Of a stretch of DNA of 20,612 nt, positions 1 to 8,800 are shown one piece after another. Source of the stretch: Gnetum montanum. Its lineage: Eukaryota; Streptophyta; Gnetopsida; Gnetales; Gnetaceae. A program made the position numbers and the translations under genes. Numbering within the stretch: position 1 is the first letter of the stretch; every line of letters starts with the position of its first letter. The notes under the pieces were generated by a model, which was not told the DNA's origin, did not search any database, and saw nothing but the letters and a program-made list of their open reading frames with translations. The stretch is taken from contig MNCI01011411.1 of the NCBI GenBank assembly GCA_015680685.1, positions 69,413 through 90,024 on the forward strand. Reading direction: 5' to 3'.

Positions 1-57
1 CTGCCAGAGCTTCACTACTTCTAGCCAGGATTGGAAAATGAAGGGAGTGCCACCTCT

Positions 58-66
58 TATTTATAG
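58..66 (-). promoter_or_regulatory. TATA box of the M1 LTR
   Basis: The minus strand reads CTATAAATA, 117 bases inside the LTR start and immediately downstream of the GATATC array. The same CTATAAATA occurs at the equivalent place in the M2 LTR (9706-9714) and in the P LTR (4600-4608), so it is the likely pol II core promoter at the U3/R side. Confidence 0.7.
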
Positions 67-82
67 ATATGGCGGCGGACCA

Positions 83-155
83 CGATATCGCGTACGCGAT
101 ATCGCAGGGGAAGACGCGATATCGCGGCGGCCGCGATATCGTGTACGCGATATCG
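83..155. repeat. Array of GATATC-centred palindromes in the U3 of M1
   Basis: Five GATATC cores start at 84, 98, 118, 135 and 149. Positions 83-104 are a perfect 22-bp palindrome. Positions 134-155 are the same palindrome with one mismatch. Positions 115-126 are CGCGATATCGCG, and 117-128 pair with 130-141 as 12-bp arms around a single G. The array is very CpG-rich and lies just upstream of the TATA box. It could be a cluster of protein-binding sites or a hairpin-forming segment. The function is inferred, the symmetry is seen. Confidence 0.85.
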
Positions 156-182
156 CAGCTCAGTGCATGTCGCGTCTCATCA

Positions 183-187
183 CCAAT
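183..187. other. Candidate target-site duplication, right flank of M1 (CCAAT)
   Basis: These five bases follow the LTR end. They match CCGAC (9013-9017), which precedes the M2 LTR in P2, at three of five places, and both differences are transitions. With one copy of the five bases counted, the RT reading frame runs on from the P2 side into the P1 side. The two flanks belong to different P elements, so this marks an equivalent site rather than a proven duplication pair. Confidence 0.45.
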
Positions 188-1440
188 CAAGCCATGAAGC
201 TAAAGAGGCAGCCGTAGCGACAGTTGGATCCCAAATTGAAGTAGATCATCAAAGAGAAAATTGAACAACTCCTTAAGGCAAGGTTCATCTATCTCATTAT
301 AGATAGTAAGTGGGTTAGTCCACTCGTGATTGTTCCAAACAAAGGTGACAAGTCGTAGGTCTGTATTGATTTCAGGCTATTGAACATGGTAACGTCTAAA
401 GATCATTTTTCATTGACATTTGTGGACTAGGTATTAAACACTATCTTTAGGCATTATTATTACAGCTTTTTAGATGGTTATAGTGGTTATAACGAGATTC
501 AGATTGCACCAAAAGATCAGGCCAAAAAATAATGTTCATAAGTCCTTGGGACACTTTTGCATATAAAAAGACACCTTTTGGTCTATGTAATGCCCCTAAA
601 ACATTCCAATGCTTTTTTTTTAGTATTTTGTAGTAGTAGATTGGTAGCAGTGTGGAAGTTTTCATAGATGACTTTTCCACCTATGGTGCTACATTTGAGC
701 AAGCCCTAGACTACCTTGAGTAAGTGCTTAAAAGGTTCTTGGAGACTAATATTTAGCTTAATTGGTAAAAGAGAAATCTCATGGTCGAGGAGGGCATTGT
801 GTTGGGGCACAAAATCTCAAAAGTAGGGATTAAGGTGGATCCTAAAAAGATTAGGATTATCCAAGGAATAACTCGCCAACTGGAAATCATTAAAGATATC
901 TAGTCATTCCTTGGACACACTGGCTACTACCAGCAATTCATAGAGAATTTCTCTAAGATCAGTAAACCATTGGTCAAGCTTATAAAAAAAGATGCTTTGT
1001 TCATATGGACTAAGGAATTCAAAAAAGCATTCCAACAACTTAAGGAGAAGCTTGTAGAAACTCCAATTCTGCGAGCACCTAATTCGTCCTATTCATTTCA
1101 CATCATGACCAATGCATCAAATTATGTCTTGGGAGTTGTGGTTATGTAAGTAGACAATTAGAAATATCCTTATTACATCCATTGCACAAGCTAAAGCATT
1201 ATGGCTACATAGCTTAATTACACCACTATAGAAAAAGAGCTGATGGTCATAGTATATTCTTTAGAGAAATTCAAGCACTATGTGCTTGGATACAAAGTGT
1301 TTGTGCACATTGACCACAATGTCATTTGCTTCCTTATGAACAAGTTGACGGTGAGCCCCCATGTCATACAGTAGCTAGTGATCTTGCAGGAGTTCAATAT
1401 TACAATGGTAGATTGAAAAGAAATTAAGAACATGGTTGTT
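183..1440 (+). pseudogene. pol: P1 reverse transcriptase and RNase H relic
   Basis: RT copied the element RNA into DNA and RNase H removed the template; neither can work now. Visible RT motifs are KWVSPLV near 310, VCIDF near 360, FLDGYSGYN near 465, PFGLCNAP near 575 and the catalytic FIDD at 661-672. The reading frame changes between the start and FIDD, probably in the A-run near 525. RT C-terminal motifs (VLGHKI, SFLGHTGYY) and the RNase H region follow. The first RNase H carboxylate is Asn (AAT at 1111-1113, in TNASN) where M keeps Asp. The later KELM and VHIDH motifs are kept. In-frame stops occur at 1147-1149 and 1210-1212, and at the Trp codon near 1375. The start is set by the M1 insertion, so the N-terminal part of RT is missing. 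Confidence 0.85.
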
Positions 1441-2858
1441 GATCACTTATCTCAGTTACAATGGGACAACAAAGAGGAGGAGAGCCCACTACTTGATCAA
1501 TTTCTTGATGAACTCCTCTTTTCCAGTGTAATAAATGAACAAATGCCACTAAATCAAAATGGTATGATGGCATCTTCACTTATCTTCTCACTCAAGAGAT
1601 GCCATAAGAGTTAGATGGAAAAAACAATAATTTCTTCATTAGGCCAAACACTTCATGGAAATCAATGAACATCTTTACAAGGTGTGCGTTGATGACCTCA
1701 TTCATTGGTGTGTTCATGATGTAGATCAATTGCGCATTCTCCAAGATACTCATGAGGGTCCTTGTGGGGATCACTATGTAGAGAGATGCACGACCATTAA
1801 GATCCTACTGACAAGGTATTACTGGCCAATAATCTTCAAGGATGCTCACCAATTCATTTGCTTTTGTGAATGTTGTCAACAAGATGGTGGGATGACTACT
1901 CAAATGGAAGGGCCTCAACAATGGATATAACCACTAGAACCCTTTGAAATTTAGAGCATAGACTTCATGGGTCCAATGACACCCATGTCAAATGAAAAGG
2001 CATACATAATAGTCAATGTTGACTATTGTACCAAATGGGCAGAAGCAACAATTTTCATCGACTGTACATCTTTTGCTACTACACAGTTTGTACAAAAAAA
2101 TGTTGTAAATAGGTTTGGAGTGCCATGTACACTGATTTCTGATAATGGTACTTATTTTACAGGCACTACCTTTCACAAGCTCATGCAACACTTGGAGGTT
2201 GAACATAAACTAACAACACTCTATCATCCCCAAGCCAATGGTAAAGCTAAAGTCACCAATAAGGAGATCACTAAGATCTTAATGAGAATAATTAGCAAAT
2301 ATTGGAAAGACTAAAGCATAAAACTCAACAATACCCTTTGGGCCTACCGCTCTATATGGAAACTCCTTATAGGCTACTCTTCCTATGAGCTGGTGCATGA
2401 AAAACTTCTAACTCTTCCCATTCAATCTAAGCTTCATACACTTTCAATAGCTCATTACTTAGACCTTAACCTTTTCTTGGCACAAAAAAAAAAGATTGAT
2501 CAACCTTAATGTGCTAGATGAGAATCAATTGATGGCCTTATTCTTGAATGAAGTACACAAGGCATTCAACAAAATATGCCATGACCTTAGGATAAGGAAA
2601 GTTAACTTTCAACTTGGAGACAAGGTTCTCTACTGGAATCCCACACATGTACCTCAACGAACTAAGTTCCAAACATTGTGGTAAGGGCCTTACATCATTT
2701 ATGAAACCTTTCTTTCTAGGGTCATGTTAATTTACACACCTAAGAGCCCAAAGAAGAAGCAATTGGTCAACATGCAACAACTCAAACCTTTCCATGAGCC
2801 CAACCAAGCTAGTTCAAGAAACGCCTCATCAGATGGACACCCATGCTCAATTTTTTGA
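1441..2858 (+). pseudogene. pol: P1 integrase relic, end of pol
   Basis: Integrase inserted the DNA copy into the genome. The zinc-binding HHCC region lies at about 1750-1885 (HEGPCGDH then CECC). The catalytic core keeps the first Asp (GAC 1961-1963, in DFMGP) and the second (GAT 2141-2143, in SDNGT), but the Glu is Lys (AAA 2249-2251). Spacing is normal: 59 residues, then 35. A GPY motif is near 2690, preceded by a stop in place of a residue after Trp. The frame shifts between about 1614 and 1655 and again between 2314 and 2496. The last frame ends at TGA 2856-2858. No chromodomain is seen. The catalytic Glu-to-Lys change and the shifts make it inactive. Confidence 0.88.
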
Positions 2859-2880
2859 ATCTCCTCCTCTCAACTTAATT

Positions 2881-2890
2881 ATGGGGGAGA
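2881..2890 (+). promoter_or_regulatory. Internal polypurine-tract-like site after P1 pol
   Basis: ATGGGGGAGATGGCCATC lies 23 bases after the pol stop. M2 has ATGGGGGACATGGCCATC at the same place on its strand (about 11870-11887). Purine tracts of this form prime plus-strand DNA synthesis in LTR elements, but this one is 1.5 kb from the LTR, so it would be a second, internal site if it functions at all. Confidence 0.45.
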
Positions 2891-2930
2891 TGGCCATCTA
2901 TGCTAATTATTAAAGTGGCTTCCCAATTTT

Positions 2931-3150
2931 TCTATCTTTTTTTTTTACAATTTTTTTTGTTTTACACTTTGTTGTTTTCATATTTTTTTTTTTGTTTTAC
3001 ACTTTCTTTATTTTTGTACATTTTATTTTACACTTTGTTATTTTTTCAATTTTTGTTTTACAACATCATTGGTACATTTTATCTTTCTTATATATTTAAT
3101 AATTTCTTTTATATTTTACTTTATTTTGGAAGAATTTTCTTATTATTTTG
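2931..3150 (+). repeat. T-rich tract with reiterated TTTTACA
   Basis: About 220 bases are mostly T, with TTTTACA repeated five times, three followed by CTTT. The minus strand of M2 has a matching T-rich segment at 11640-11830 with four TTTTACA copies at the same distance from pol. Simple slippage explains the T runs; the shared heptamer suggests older common structure. A + strand open frame here is only a by-product of the low complexity. Confidence 0.75.
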
Positions 3151-3873
3151 CTAATGAAAGTGCCTTGTTGCCAACAAGACACAATGATACTATAGTTGTT
3201 TGCTAATGGTGGTTGGTACGTAATGTTTTTGATTACTAATGTCTAGTTTCTATTTTTGAATTTGGATGACTGATGACTAAGACAAAGTTTCTTTTTCATG
3301 GAATAGGCAATGAGTCCACATCAACCACCCATGGTCTTCTTGGTTTTAGAACTATGTGGTTCCTTTTTCATTAAATAAAAATTTAAGGAACTTTTGATCT
3401 TGGTAGTTTTCAAACTTGGGAAATATTCAAAGGCTTGAACAGGGTGTGACTTCAAAGGGATTCAATGCTCTTTGTACCTTTCTACTTGCTTGAGTGCAAT
3501 TGTGTTTTTCATGGATTTCTTACTGTTCCATGTCAACCAATAACAAGAAGTTGAATAAGTCTTTGCATGGTGTGGTTCCCAACCAAAAGTCCATAAAAAC
3601 ATCAAATGAAAAAAAAACATGATAGAAATTCAAAGCACATCCCTTAGATAAAATAACAAGCTACAAGCACTAGTTATGGGACTAGAAAGACATGTTACCC
3701 ATGCTTAAAGGTCCCCTCTAACTAAGGCCCTTTCTCACTTCCTACTTCTCTTTTCTTCTCAATTCAGGAATAATGTTTGATTTATGGGAGCATTCTTGTC
3801 TTGAGAAAGTGGACCAGTCTTAGAGTGATGATGTGAAGTCACTAAAAGTGGTTGGTTCTAATTTGGACTAAGG

Positions 3874-4023
3874 ATGGACTTTATCGGGTCATTTAATCAT
3901 ACAATTCACAAGCAACTTCATGTGACCATGATTAGGAACTCCATTCCACTTCATCTCCCATCCATCATTGCTTTCCATTACTCACCTCACTATTGGTTTC
4001 CATGTTTTTGTTCAATGTCTTAG
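3874..4023 (+). pseudogene. Short ORF relic in the P1 3' region, conserved in M2
   Basis: A 49-codon frame from ATG 3874 to TAG 4021-4023 begins MD...SFNH.IHK.LHVT. M2 has a 71-codon minus-strand frame (10644-10859) with an aligned start and the same residues: SFNH, IHK, LHVT, IRNSIP, AF, HY. Both lie between pol and the LTR, where some Athila-type elements carry an extra env-like ORF. There is no clear membrane segment or known domain, so the match may simply reflect nucleotide homology of a non-coding region. Confidence 0.35.
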
Positions 4024-4480
4024 TTTAAAGTGTCAAAATTCTTAGATAGATTCTTTTGGATTCAATCCTTAACTTTTTGTACCCATTAATCAATTATGAG
4101 GCCCATGGACTCCTTAGTTGAGGTTATGCAAGGGCAAAAAGGGCATGAGCCTACTATGGGGATGGCCCACTTGCATATCTCTTAGTTTGAATAGTTAAGT
4201 TCCTTATCCTTAGGCATTTCGACAATCAAATCTTTCATGTGCCCCATTAATGCATCCAACTGTGTGCTCCTTAAGGCATTTTCTACATAAAATTTCATTC
4301 TCCAATTTTCCAAATTTTATGAACTTTAAAGCCCTCTTCTAATGCATTCATCATGTTCACAACTTTTCTAGCTCTCCTTAGACACAAGTTTCACAAGAAA
4401 ACTCCTTGTATTTTTGAAGATATTTAATGTGTGATGAGCATCAAAGTGTCACGTTAATGGACCCCTCTTGATGTGACCTC

Positions 4481-4500
4481 GTTGACAAGCCCTTGTCAAC
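4481..4500. repeat. Inverted repeat in the P LTR U3
   Basis: Nine-base arms GTTGACAAG (4481-4489) and CTTGTCAAC (4492-4500) flank CC. It sits 100 bases upstream of the TATA box, where M LTRs carry GATATC palindromes instead. Further GGGCC-containing partial copies follow to 4575. Confidence 0.6.
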
Positions 4501-4599
4501 AGGGCCCCATTTATGTGGTGTTGCCTCATCAACGGGGCCATGTTAACATAGTGTTTTCTATGTCTTAAAGGGCCCATCGACATAGTCCTGTAGCAAAAA

Positions 4600-4608
4600 C
4601 TATAAATA
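4600..4608 (+). promoter_or_regulatory. TATA box of the P LTR
   Basis: CTATAAATA is identical to the TATA box in both M LTRs and is placed at the same point relative to downstream conserved LTR sequence (GTTAGAATATTT). It is the probable start of element transcription, now surely silent. Confidence 0.7.
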
Positions 4609-4778
4609 CGAGCTCCCAACCATGTTTATGGGGTGAGAAGTCATAGTAGTAGTAGAGCTCTTACAGTTTGTCCATCTAAAAGTTAGAATATTTCTCTGAG
4701 TGCCTGTAGCAGGAGTTAAAAAGTGTATGGATTGTTATTTAAGCACTATTGTACCTAAACCACACCAATGTGTACAAA

Positions 4779-4784
4779 AATAAA
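4779..4784 (+). terminator. Polyadenylation signal in the P LTR
   Basis: AATAAAGATGAGC occurs 178 bases downstream of the TATA box and is conserved in the M2 LTR (minus strand, AATAAA at 9575-9580). It fits a 3' end signal for the element RNA and places R just upstream of or around it. Confidence 0.55.
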
Positions 4785-5391
4785 GATGAGCATTTTGATC
4801 AAACCTTGCAGCACTTGGAATAGATTAATGGTTTATTTATGCATTTATTATTTTCATGAAATATGCAATTAATTAAGATAAATTAGACTTTAAGCAATTA
4901 GTTAATTAATTAAGCTAAATAGATTACGTACATAAGTACAACTACTTCGAGCATAAACACGTATTCGCTCAATAATCCTAGCAGTGTTATTCCTTGGTGT
5001 GCCCAATAGAATAGCACTTGGTAACCTAGAAGTGGATACATGGGTTCTAGACATACAGAGAAAGTGGGACTGAATGCTTATGTTAGGATTAGTTAGAGAC
5101 TAGTTAAGCAGTTAAATGAGATTAGTTGTTAAATCATTCCATCTCTCTATTCTAAGCATCAAAGAACATAAAACATAAAATAATAAAAATCATATGTCTT
5201 GACTATACTTAACCATACCTTTGTACATCACAAGTATAATTAGAAAGACAATGAACAACCTTAGGTTAAGGTTCACTTGCTAGAAGACTAGTGTACCAGA
5301 AACTATAGAGTCTATGAAATTCAATTGGATCGTGCATGAACGCTTCATGATTCATATGGTTGGGCATAAGGGTACCTCAACTATTCATCAT

Positions 5392-5408
5392 TAGCACCAT
5401 TGTCAAGG
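5392..5408 (+). other. Primer-binding site of P2, tRNA-Asp type
   Basis: TAGCACCATTGTCAAGG begins two bases after the LTR. It matches the complement of the plant tRNA-Asp 3' end (TGGCGCCGTTGCCGGGG) at 11 of 17 positions; all six differences are G-to-A or C-to-T. The tRNA would have primed minus-strand synthesis. Use of tRNA-Asp is typical of Athila-like elements. Confidence 0.75.
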
Positions 5409-5542
5409 ATTCTATTTGTTGAAATGTGCAGTATCTAAGATTAATGAACATTATTAATATCATTTGGACAAACCCAAGGTCAACATCACTCTCACATGAC
5501 ATATAATTGCAAAAGCATACTAATATTTTATTTGTTTGTAAA
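5409..5542 (+). other. P2 leader between primer-binding site and gag
   Basis: This is an untranslated leader of 134 bases with no ORF. The M2 counterpart (17989-18137) is similar in length. Confidence 0.55.
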
Positions 5543-8028
5543 ATGTCTTCTTCTTCTCGTAGGCATGAAGATGTCAGTAGTTCCACAATAGTGCAAGGTG
5601 GTATGTACTCATCCAAAGGAGTATGTGCCTGATTTCACCTTCATCCTACACCAGGATGAGCAATTGTGATGGAGTGATATGGAGGGCAACATTGTAATGC
5701 CCCTTCCCCCTTGATCAATCTATGCCTATGATGCTGCTTCAAACTTTTACAAAGTTAGGCATCCATGATCTTCAAGAGGAATACATTGTGAATGGTTATG
5801 AAACTAGGGACTACCATCCCATTGACACACAATGTCGGAGAGATCAACACGAGGAGAAGCATTATGAGGCTGTGAAGGGGAAATAGTTCACCAATCCCTT
5901 GTTCTTATTAAATCAAGATGATGATGAAGGTCCTTTCTCTTAAGGCTTTCAACATGAAAATTCTCCATCCTTGGTTATTGATGATGGGGGTGTGAACTTG
6001 AATCTACAATCTACTATCAACATTTTAAATTTAGGAAAAGATGGTAGTTAAGGTAGGAGCTCAGGTAAGCATCAAGATAATAAGAAATCTAATGAACGTG
6101 GTCATGACAATTGAATGGGAATTAGCAGACACCATGGTGGTGGTAGTCCTCCTCCCTCTTTGCCCTCTTCATTTGCATCCTTTTGTTCCTCATCTTCTCA
6201 TTCTGAAAGATGCTATAGAAAGAATAACTATGATGGAGATGCCCAACAAGACAACAATACTGATCACCAAGCTTGTAATGAATGAAGGGGTGGCAAAAAC
6301 CATCATTGGAGTAATTAACATAATGATGATGATGAACCTCTATTGGCAACTCAAAGCATGCTTAACATTGCAAAGGTAGTCAAGATTCTAACTAGGCATG
6401 TGAAAGATAGTTGAATCAAGTGCTTAGACATGAACAATCTTCCAAGATTTGAGGGGGGAGGGGGGGGGAGGGGGTGTATAACTCTAATTCACAAACACAT
6501 CTACAAGCTTTTCACGATGCTTGTACTCTATAGAACATTGAAAATGATTGGTAGAAACTTAAACTCTTCCCTAGGACATGCATTAAAGAGGTTGAATGCT
6601 AGTATCAGTCCTTGGAGCCAAAATCTATTCAATGATGGAGTACAATGCTCAAGCTATTCAATGATAAATATTAGATGTACTCCAAAGTGTCCAATTTGAG
6701 AAGGCAAATTCAAGGCTGAAAATAGGAAACACACAAACCCTTGGATGCTACCATGGGTAGATACTATTCTCTCTTACATCGATGTCTTGGCCATGGTTAT
6801 TCTTAGAGGGAACAACTCCACCACATCATAGATGGGTTCAAAGCAAAATCCAAAAGAACTCTTGTAGTCTATATCCAAGGGAGATTGTATGAACTAAGAG
6901 CTCATTAGATACAAAGGCTAATAGAGCAAGTAGCAAAAGAAGAAGATGAGTTGCAAAGAAGGAAAAGCATAGAAGAGTATAATAGAAATCCTTCCATATG
7001 AAAAATGGAGGTTTGATTCTGTAAAGAGGAGGAGTCACCACTCGATGAAGTGGTGAACAGGAAAACCTTGCCCATTCAAAAATCTATTTTTGATATTTTG
7101 ACAAAGGTTGACAAACTATGGAACTCTTTGGATAAAAAATTCCAATTGCTATAAAGATTGCTAAAGCATCCAAAGAGTAGAATAGTGATCGTGATCGTAG
7201 GAGGCTGAAAGAAGCTAAACGTGCCTACCAAAGAGATAAGGGCAAAGCTGTTGTAGTAGAAGAAGTTATGGAGATAGAATTTGATGATGATGTTGGATGT
7301 GACATCTATTAGTATGAACATCCTAAGGGATGTTACCCTATGGTGTCACACTTACAAGAGTTTGGGGTGTACACGTTGAATCCTTAACTAGCATGGAGGT
7401 AAGCACCCAGATGATTACCTTATCCTTAAGGGAATCTAAGACAGTTCCACCAGCAACAACAAGCTTATTATCCAAGTGGAGCTCCACCACAACCATATGA
7501 ACAATATCAACATTAGCATTAGCCATAATCATGGGGAATGCCACCTCCAAGACAATAGCACCCTTACAAGCAAGTAGATCCATATGGTTACTATGTTTAG
7601 CAACCTGTTTCTCCATGAAGCTCTGCAAGACACGTATCATTCTAGCATCACTATTATCCCCCATAGTACCATCGAACTAATTCATCATCTACTCAAGGGA
7701 AGCATCCATACCCATACCACCCTTCACATTCATCTACACACATCCCTCCGCCCTCAACCCAATTACCTTTTTCTCTATCCATGTAAGGTGAAATTCCCCC
7801 ATAGCCATAGCAATAAAATTCTATGAGGGCTATAAATTTACAATTAACCTTTCAACTAAGTGGTTTGGATAATCGATCTAGGAAACAACCATTTTTTCAG
7901 CCAATAGTCCTTCCAAACCCTTACAACCTAATGCAGTTGGTTGCCCTGTATCTTCAACACCCTCATCCTCTACATCAAACACATTCGAGTACCCTTCAAA
8001 CCAAACGCTATTTTAGATATGCACCATG
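5543..8028 (+). pseudogene. gag: P2 gag relic
   Basis: Gag forms the particle that packages element RNA. ATG 5543 begins MSSSS, like M2 gag at 17988 (MSSSHG), which supports the start. In order there is an N-terminal part with DYHP near 5810; an H/S/R/D-rich linker near 6070-6300; DDEPLLATQSML near 6330; and a capsid part from LDMNNLPRFEGG (6420) with matches such as SLEP and FNDKY. A cysteine knuckle relic follows at 7298-7321, C-x2-Y, stop, then YEHPKG, where M2 has C-x2-C. A Q/P/Y-rich tail lies at 7440-7850. Many stops and several frame changes are present, and a G-run replaces codons at 6451-6474. The boundary with protease is approximate. Confidence 0.75.
6451..6474 (+). repeat. G-rich tract inside P2 gag
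   Basis: Twenty-four purines are G except for three single A, in runs of six, nine and five. M2 at the homologous place has GAGGGAGGCTATGATGCTG, so the run is a local expansion or alteration in P2. It could form a G-quadruplex and it disrupts the frame. Confidence 0.8.
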
Positions 8029-8800
8029 ATGTTAACTCAAGTTGTTTCTACTTAGATTAAGCCTAGCAACCTTTCCAAGAAATGATCTAACCCAAAAAGT
8101 CCTCTTATTGACTTACAAATCGTTAAACCTGAGCCATGCAAAGCTCTTCTTAATTCTGTTTCCAATGTCAATCTCATCTCCCATGACATGTATAAGGCTT
8201 GGAACCTACCACCTTATCAGAAGAGTAACATTCATTTCGAATCGGTAGACTAATCAATCATCATCCCTTTGGGATTAGTTGAGGACATCATGACCACAAT
8301 TTGTGGGTTGTCTCATTATGTCAATCTTTTCATGATCAAGGTTGAAAACTACAAAGACAACTTCCCTATCATTATGGGATGTGCATGGTAAGCACTATTG
8401 ATGCACGAATGAGCACTAAGGATCTCTCTTTGGAAATCTCCAAGGAAAATGAATTTGGATGACTTAAGAAGAAGCAAGTTCCATGGATCGCATATAGTGA
8501 TAACGAGTGGAATTGTGTCTAGAAAATATGGTCCATTAAAAGTAAATTCCTCAAAGTATGCAATCAGTGTGCACATGAAATAGATATCCAAAGGTGCCTA
8601 TATGCAGTAGCCACATAGAAGGAGGGCACCTAGTGGCTGACAACTAACTCTGACAGTAGCACACTATGCATGGAACCTACTGAGCACCTGACATGTGCCT
8701 ATGTTGAAGGCATGAATGAACTTGAGCAAGTTCATCACCATATCTCTAATGATGAAGATGATGATACTTGTTAGGGAGAGTTGGAAATCCATAATAATTT
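8029..8800 (+). pseudogene. pro: P2 aspartic protease relic and linker to RT
   Basis: The protease would have cut the Gag-Pol polyprotein. The frame MLTQVVST continues to EPCKALLNSVSNVNLI, where M2 has LLDSGFGVNLI. The active-site Asp is Asn (AAT 8152-8154) and the Gly of DSG is Val. The second half is well kept: PLGLVEDIMTTICG near 8268 and FPIIMG near 8363. After a stop at about 8388 comes an acidic linker (near 8690-8775), homologous to M2 14640-15170. It is inactive. Confidence 0.78.

Larger units (their letters stand above)
1..182 (-). repeat. 5' part of an M-type LTR (element M1), running off the left edge
   Basis: Read on the minus strand this begins TGATGAG at 182 and runs through a palindrome-rich U3 to a TATA box at 58-66, the same order as the complete M LTR at 9018-9843. 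The + strand therefore ends CTCATCA, directly followed by P1 reverse transcriptase. It is the right-hand boundary of a minus-strand element whose body lies left of the window. It keeps many CpG dinucleotides, unlike the M LTR at 9018, so it looks younger or recently converted. The assignment as an LTR rests on the matching ends, TATA position and GATATC motifs. The primary sequence otherwise differs from the 9018 copy. Confidence 0.8.
183..4431 (+). mobile_element. P1: decayed Ty3/gypsy element, pol and 3' region
   Basis: RT, RNase H and integrase relics in gypsy order are followed by about 1.6 kb of non-coding 3' region and then the P-type LTR at 4432-5390. Everything upstream (gag, protease, RT start) is absent because the window begins inside a minus-strand insertion in RT. 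Where P1 and P2 overlap (RT C-terminus to integrase end) they are clearly closer to each other than to M, so they are one subfamily. The integrase order, the primer-binding site type at 5392 and the lack of a chromodomain point to an Athila/Tat-like lineage. Confidence 0.85.
2859..4431 (+). other. P1 3' non-coding region between pol and LTR
   Basis: No long gene is present. It holds a purine tract, a T-rich segment and a short ORF relic, listed separately. Blocks around 3300-3480, 3620-3760, 3830-3960 and 4090-4230 match the minus-strand 3' region of M2 in the same order, so this is a conserved part of the element and not flanking host DNA. Compared with M2 (about 2.1 kb) it lacks roughly the last 0.5 kb including the LTR-adjacent polypurine tract. 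Confidence 0.75.
4432..5390 (+). repeat. P-type LTR shared by P1 (3') and P2 (5')
   Basis: It starts TGATGAG and ends TATTCATCA, giving a 6-bp terminal inverted repeat TGATGA/TCATCA. It contains a TATA box at 4600-4608 and AATAAA at 4779-4784, and a primer-binding site begins two bases after its end. Its last 200 bases match the M LTR (GGTTGGGCATA then GGTACCTCA near the end, CTTAACCATAC near 5210), which fixes its orientation. It is 959 bases, against 826 for the M2 LTR. P1 3' region is on its left and P2 leader and gag on its right, so one LTR serves two tandem elements. No polypurine tract precedes it. Confidence 0.85.

Noticed and set aside
83-155. Regular repeats as a CRISPR array
   Set aside because: Units are palindromes of 6-22 bases with 8-14 base gaps, inside an LTR of a plant-type element. 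There are no repeat-length direct repeats, unique spacers or cas genes.
2900-3154. 84-codon + strand ORF, hydrophobic, as a membrane protein
   Set aside because: It is a translation of the T-rich tract (mostly Phe and Leu codons) and has no counterpart frame in M2.
5377-5616. Minus-strand ORF over the P2 leader and gag start
   Set aside because: It overlaps the LTR end, primer-binding site and the start of gag on the other strand; it has no conserved counterpart at M2.
7338-7664. 108-codon minus-strand ORF in P2
   Set aside because: It lies antisense to the Q/P/Y-rich gag tail, whose + strand frame has matches in M2. It is a shadow frame.
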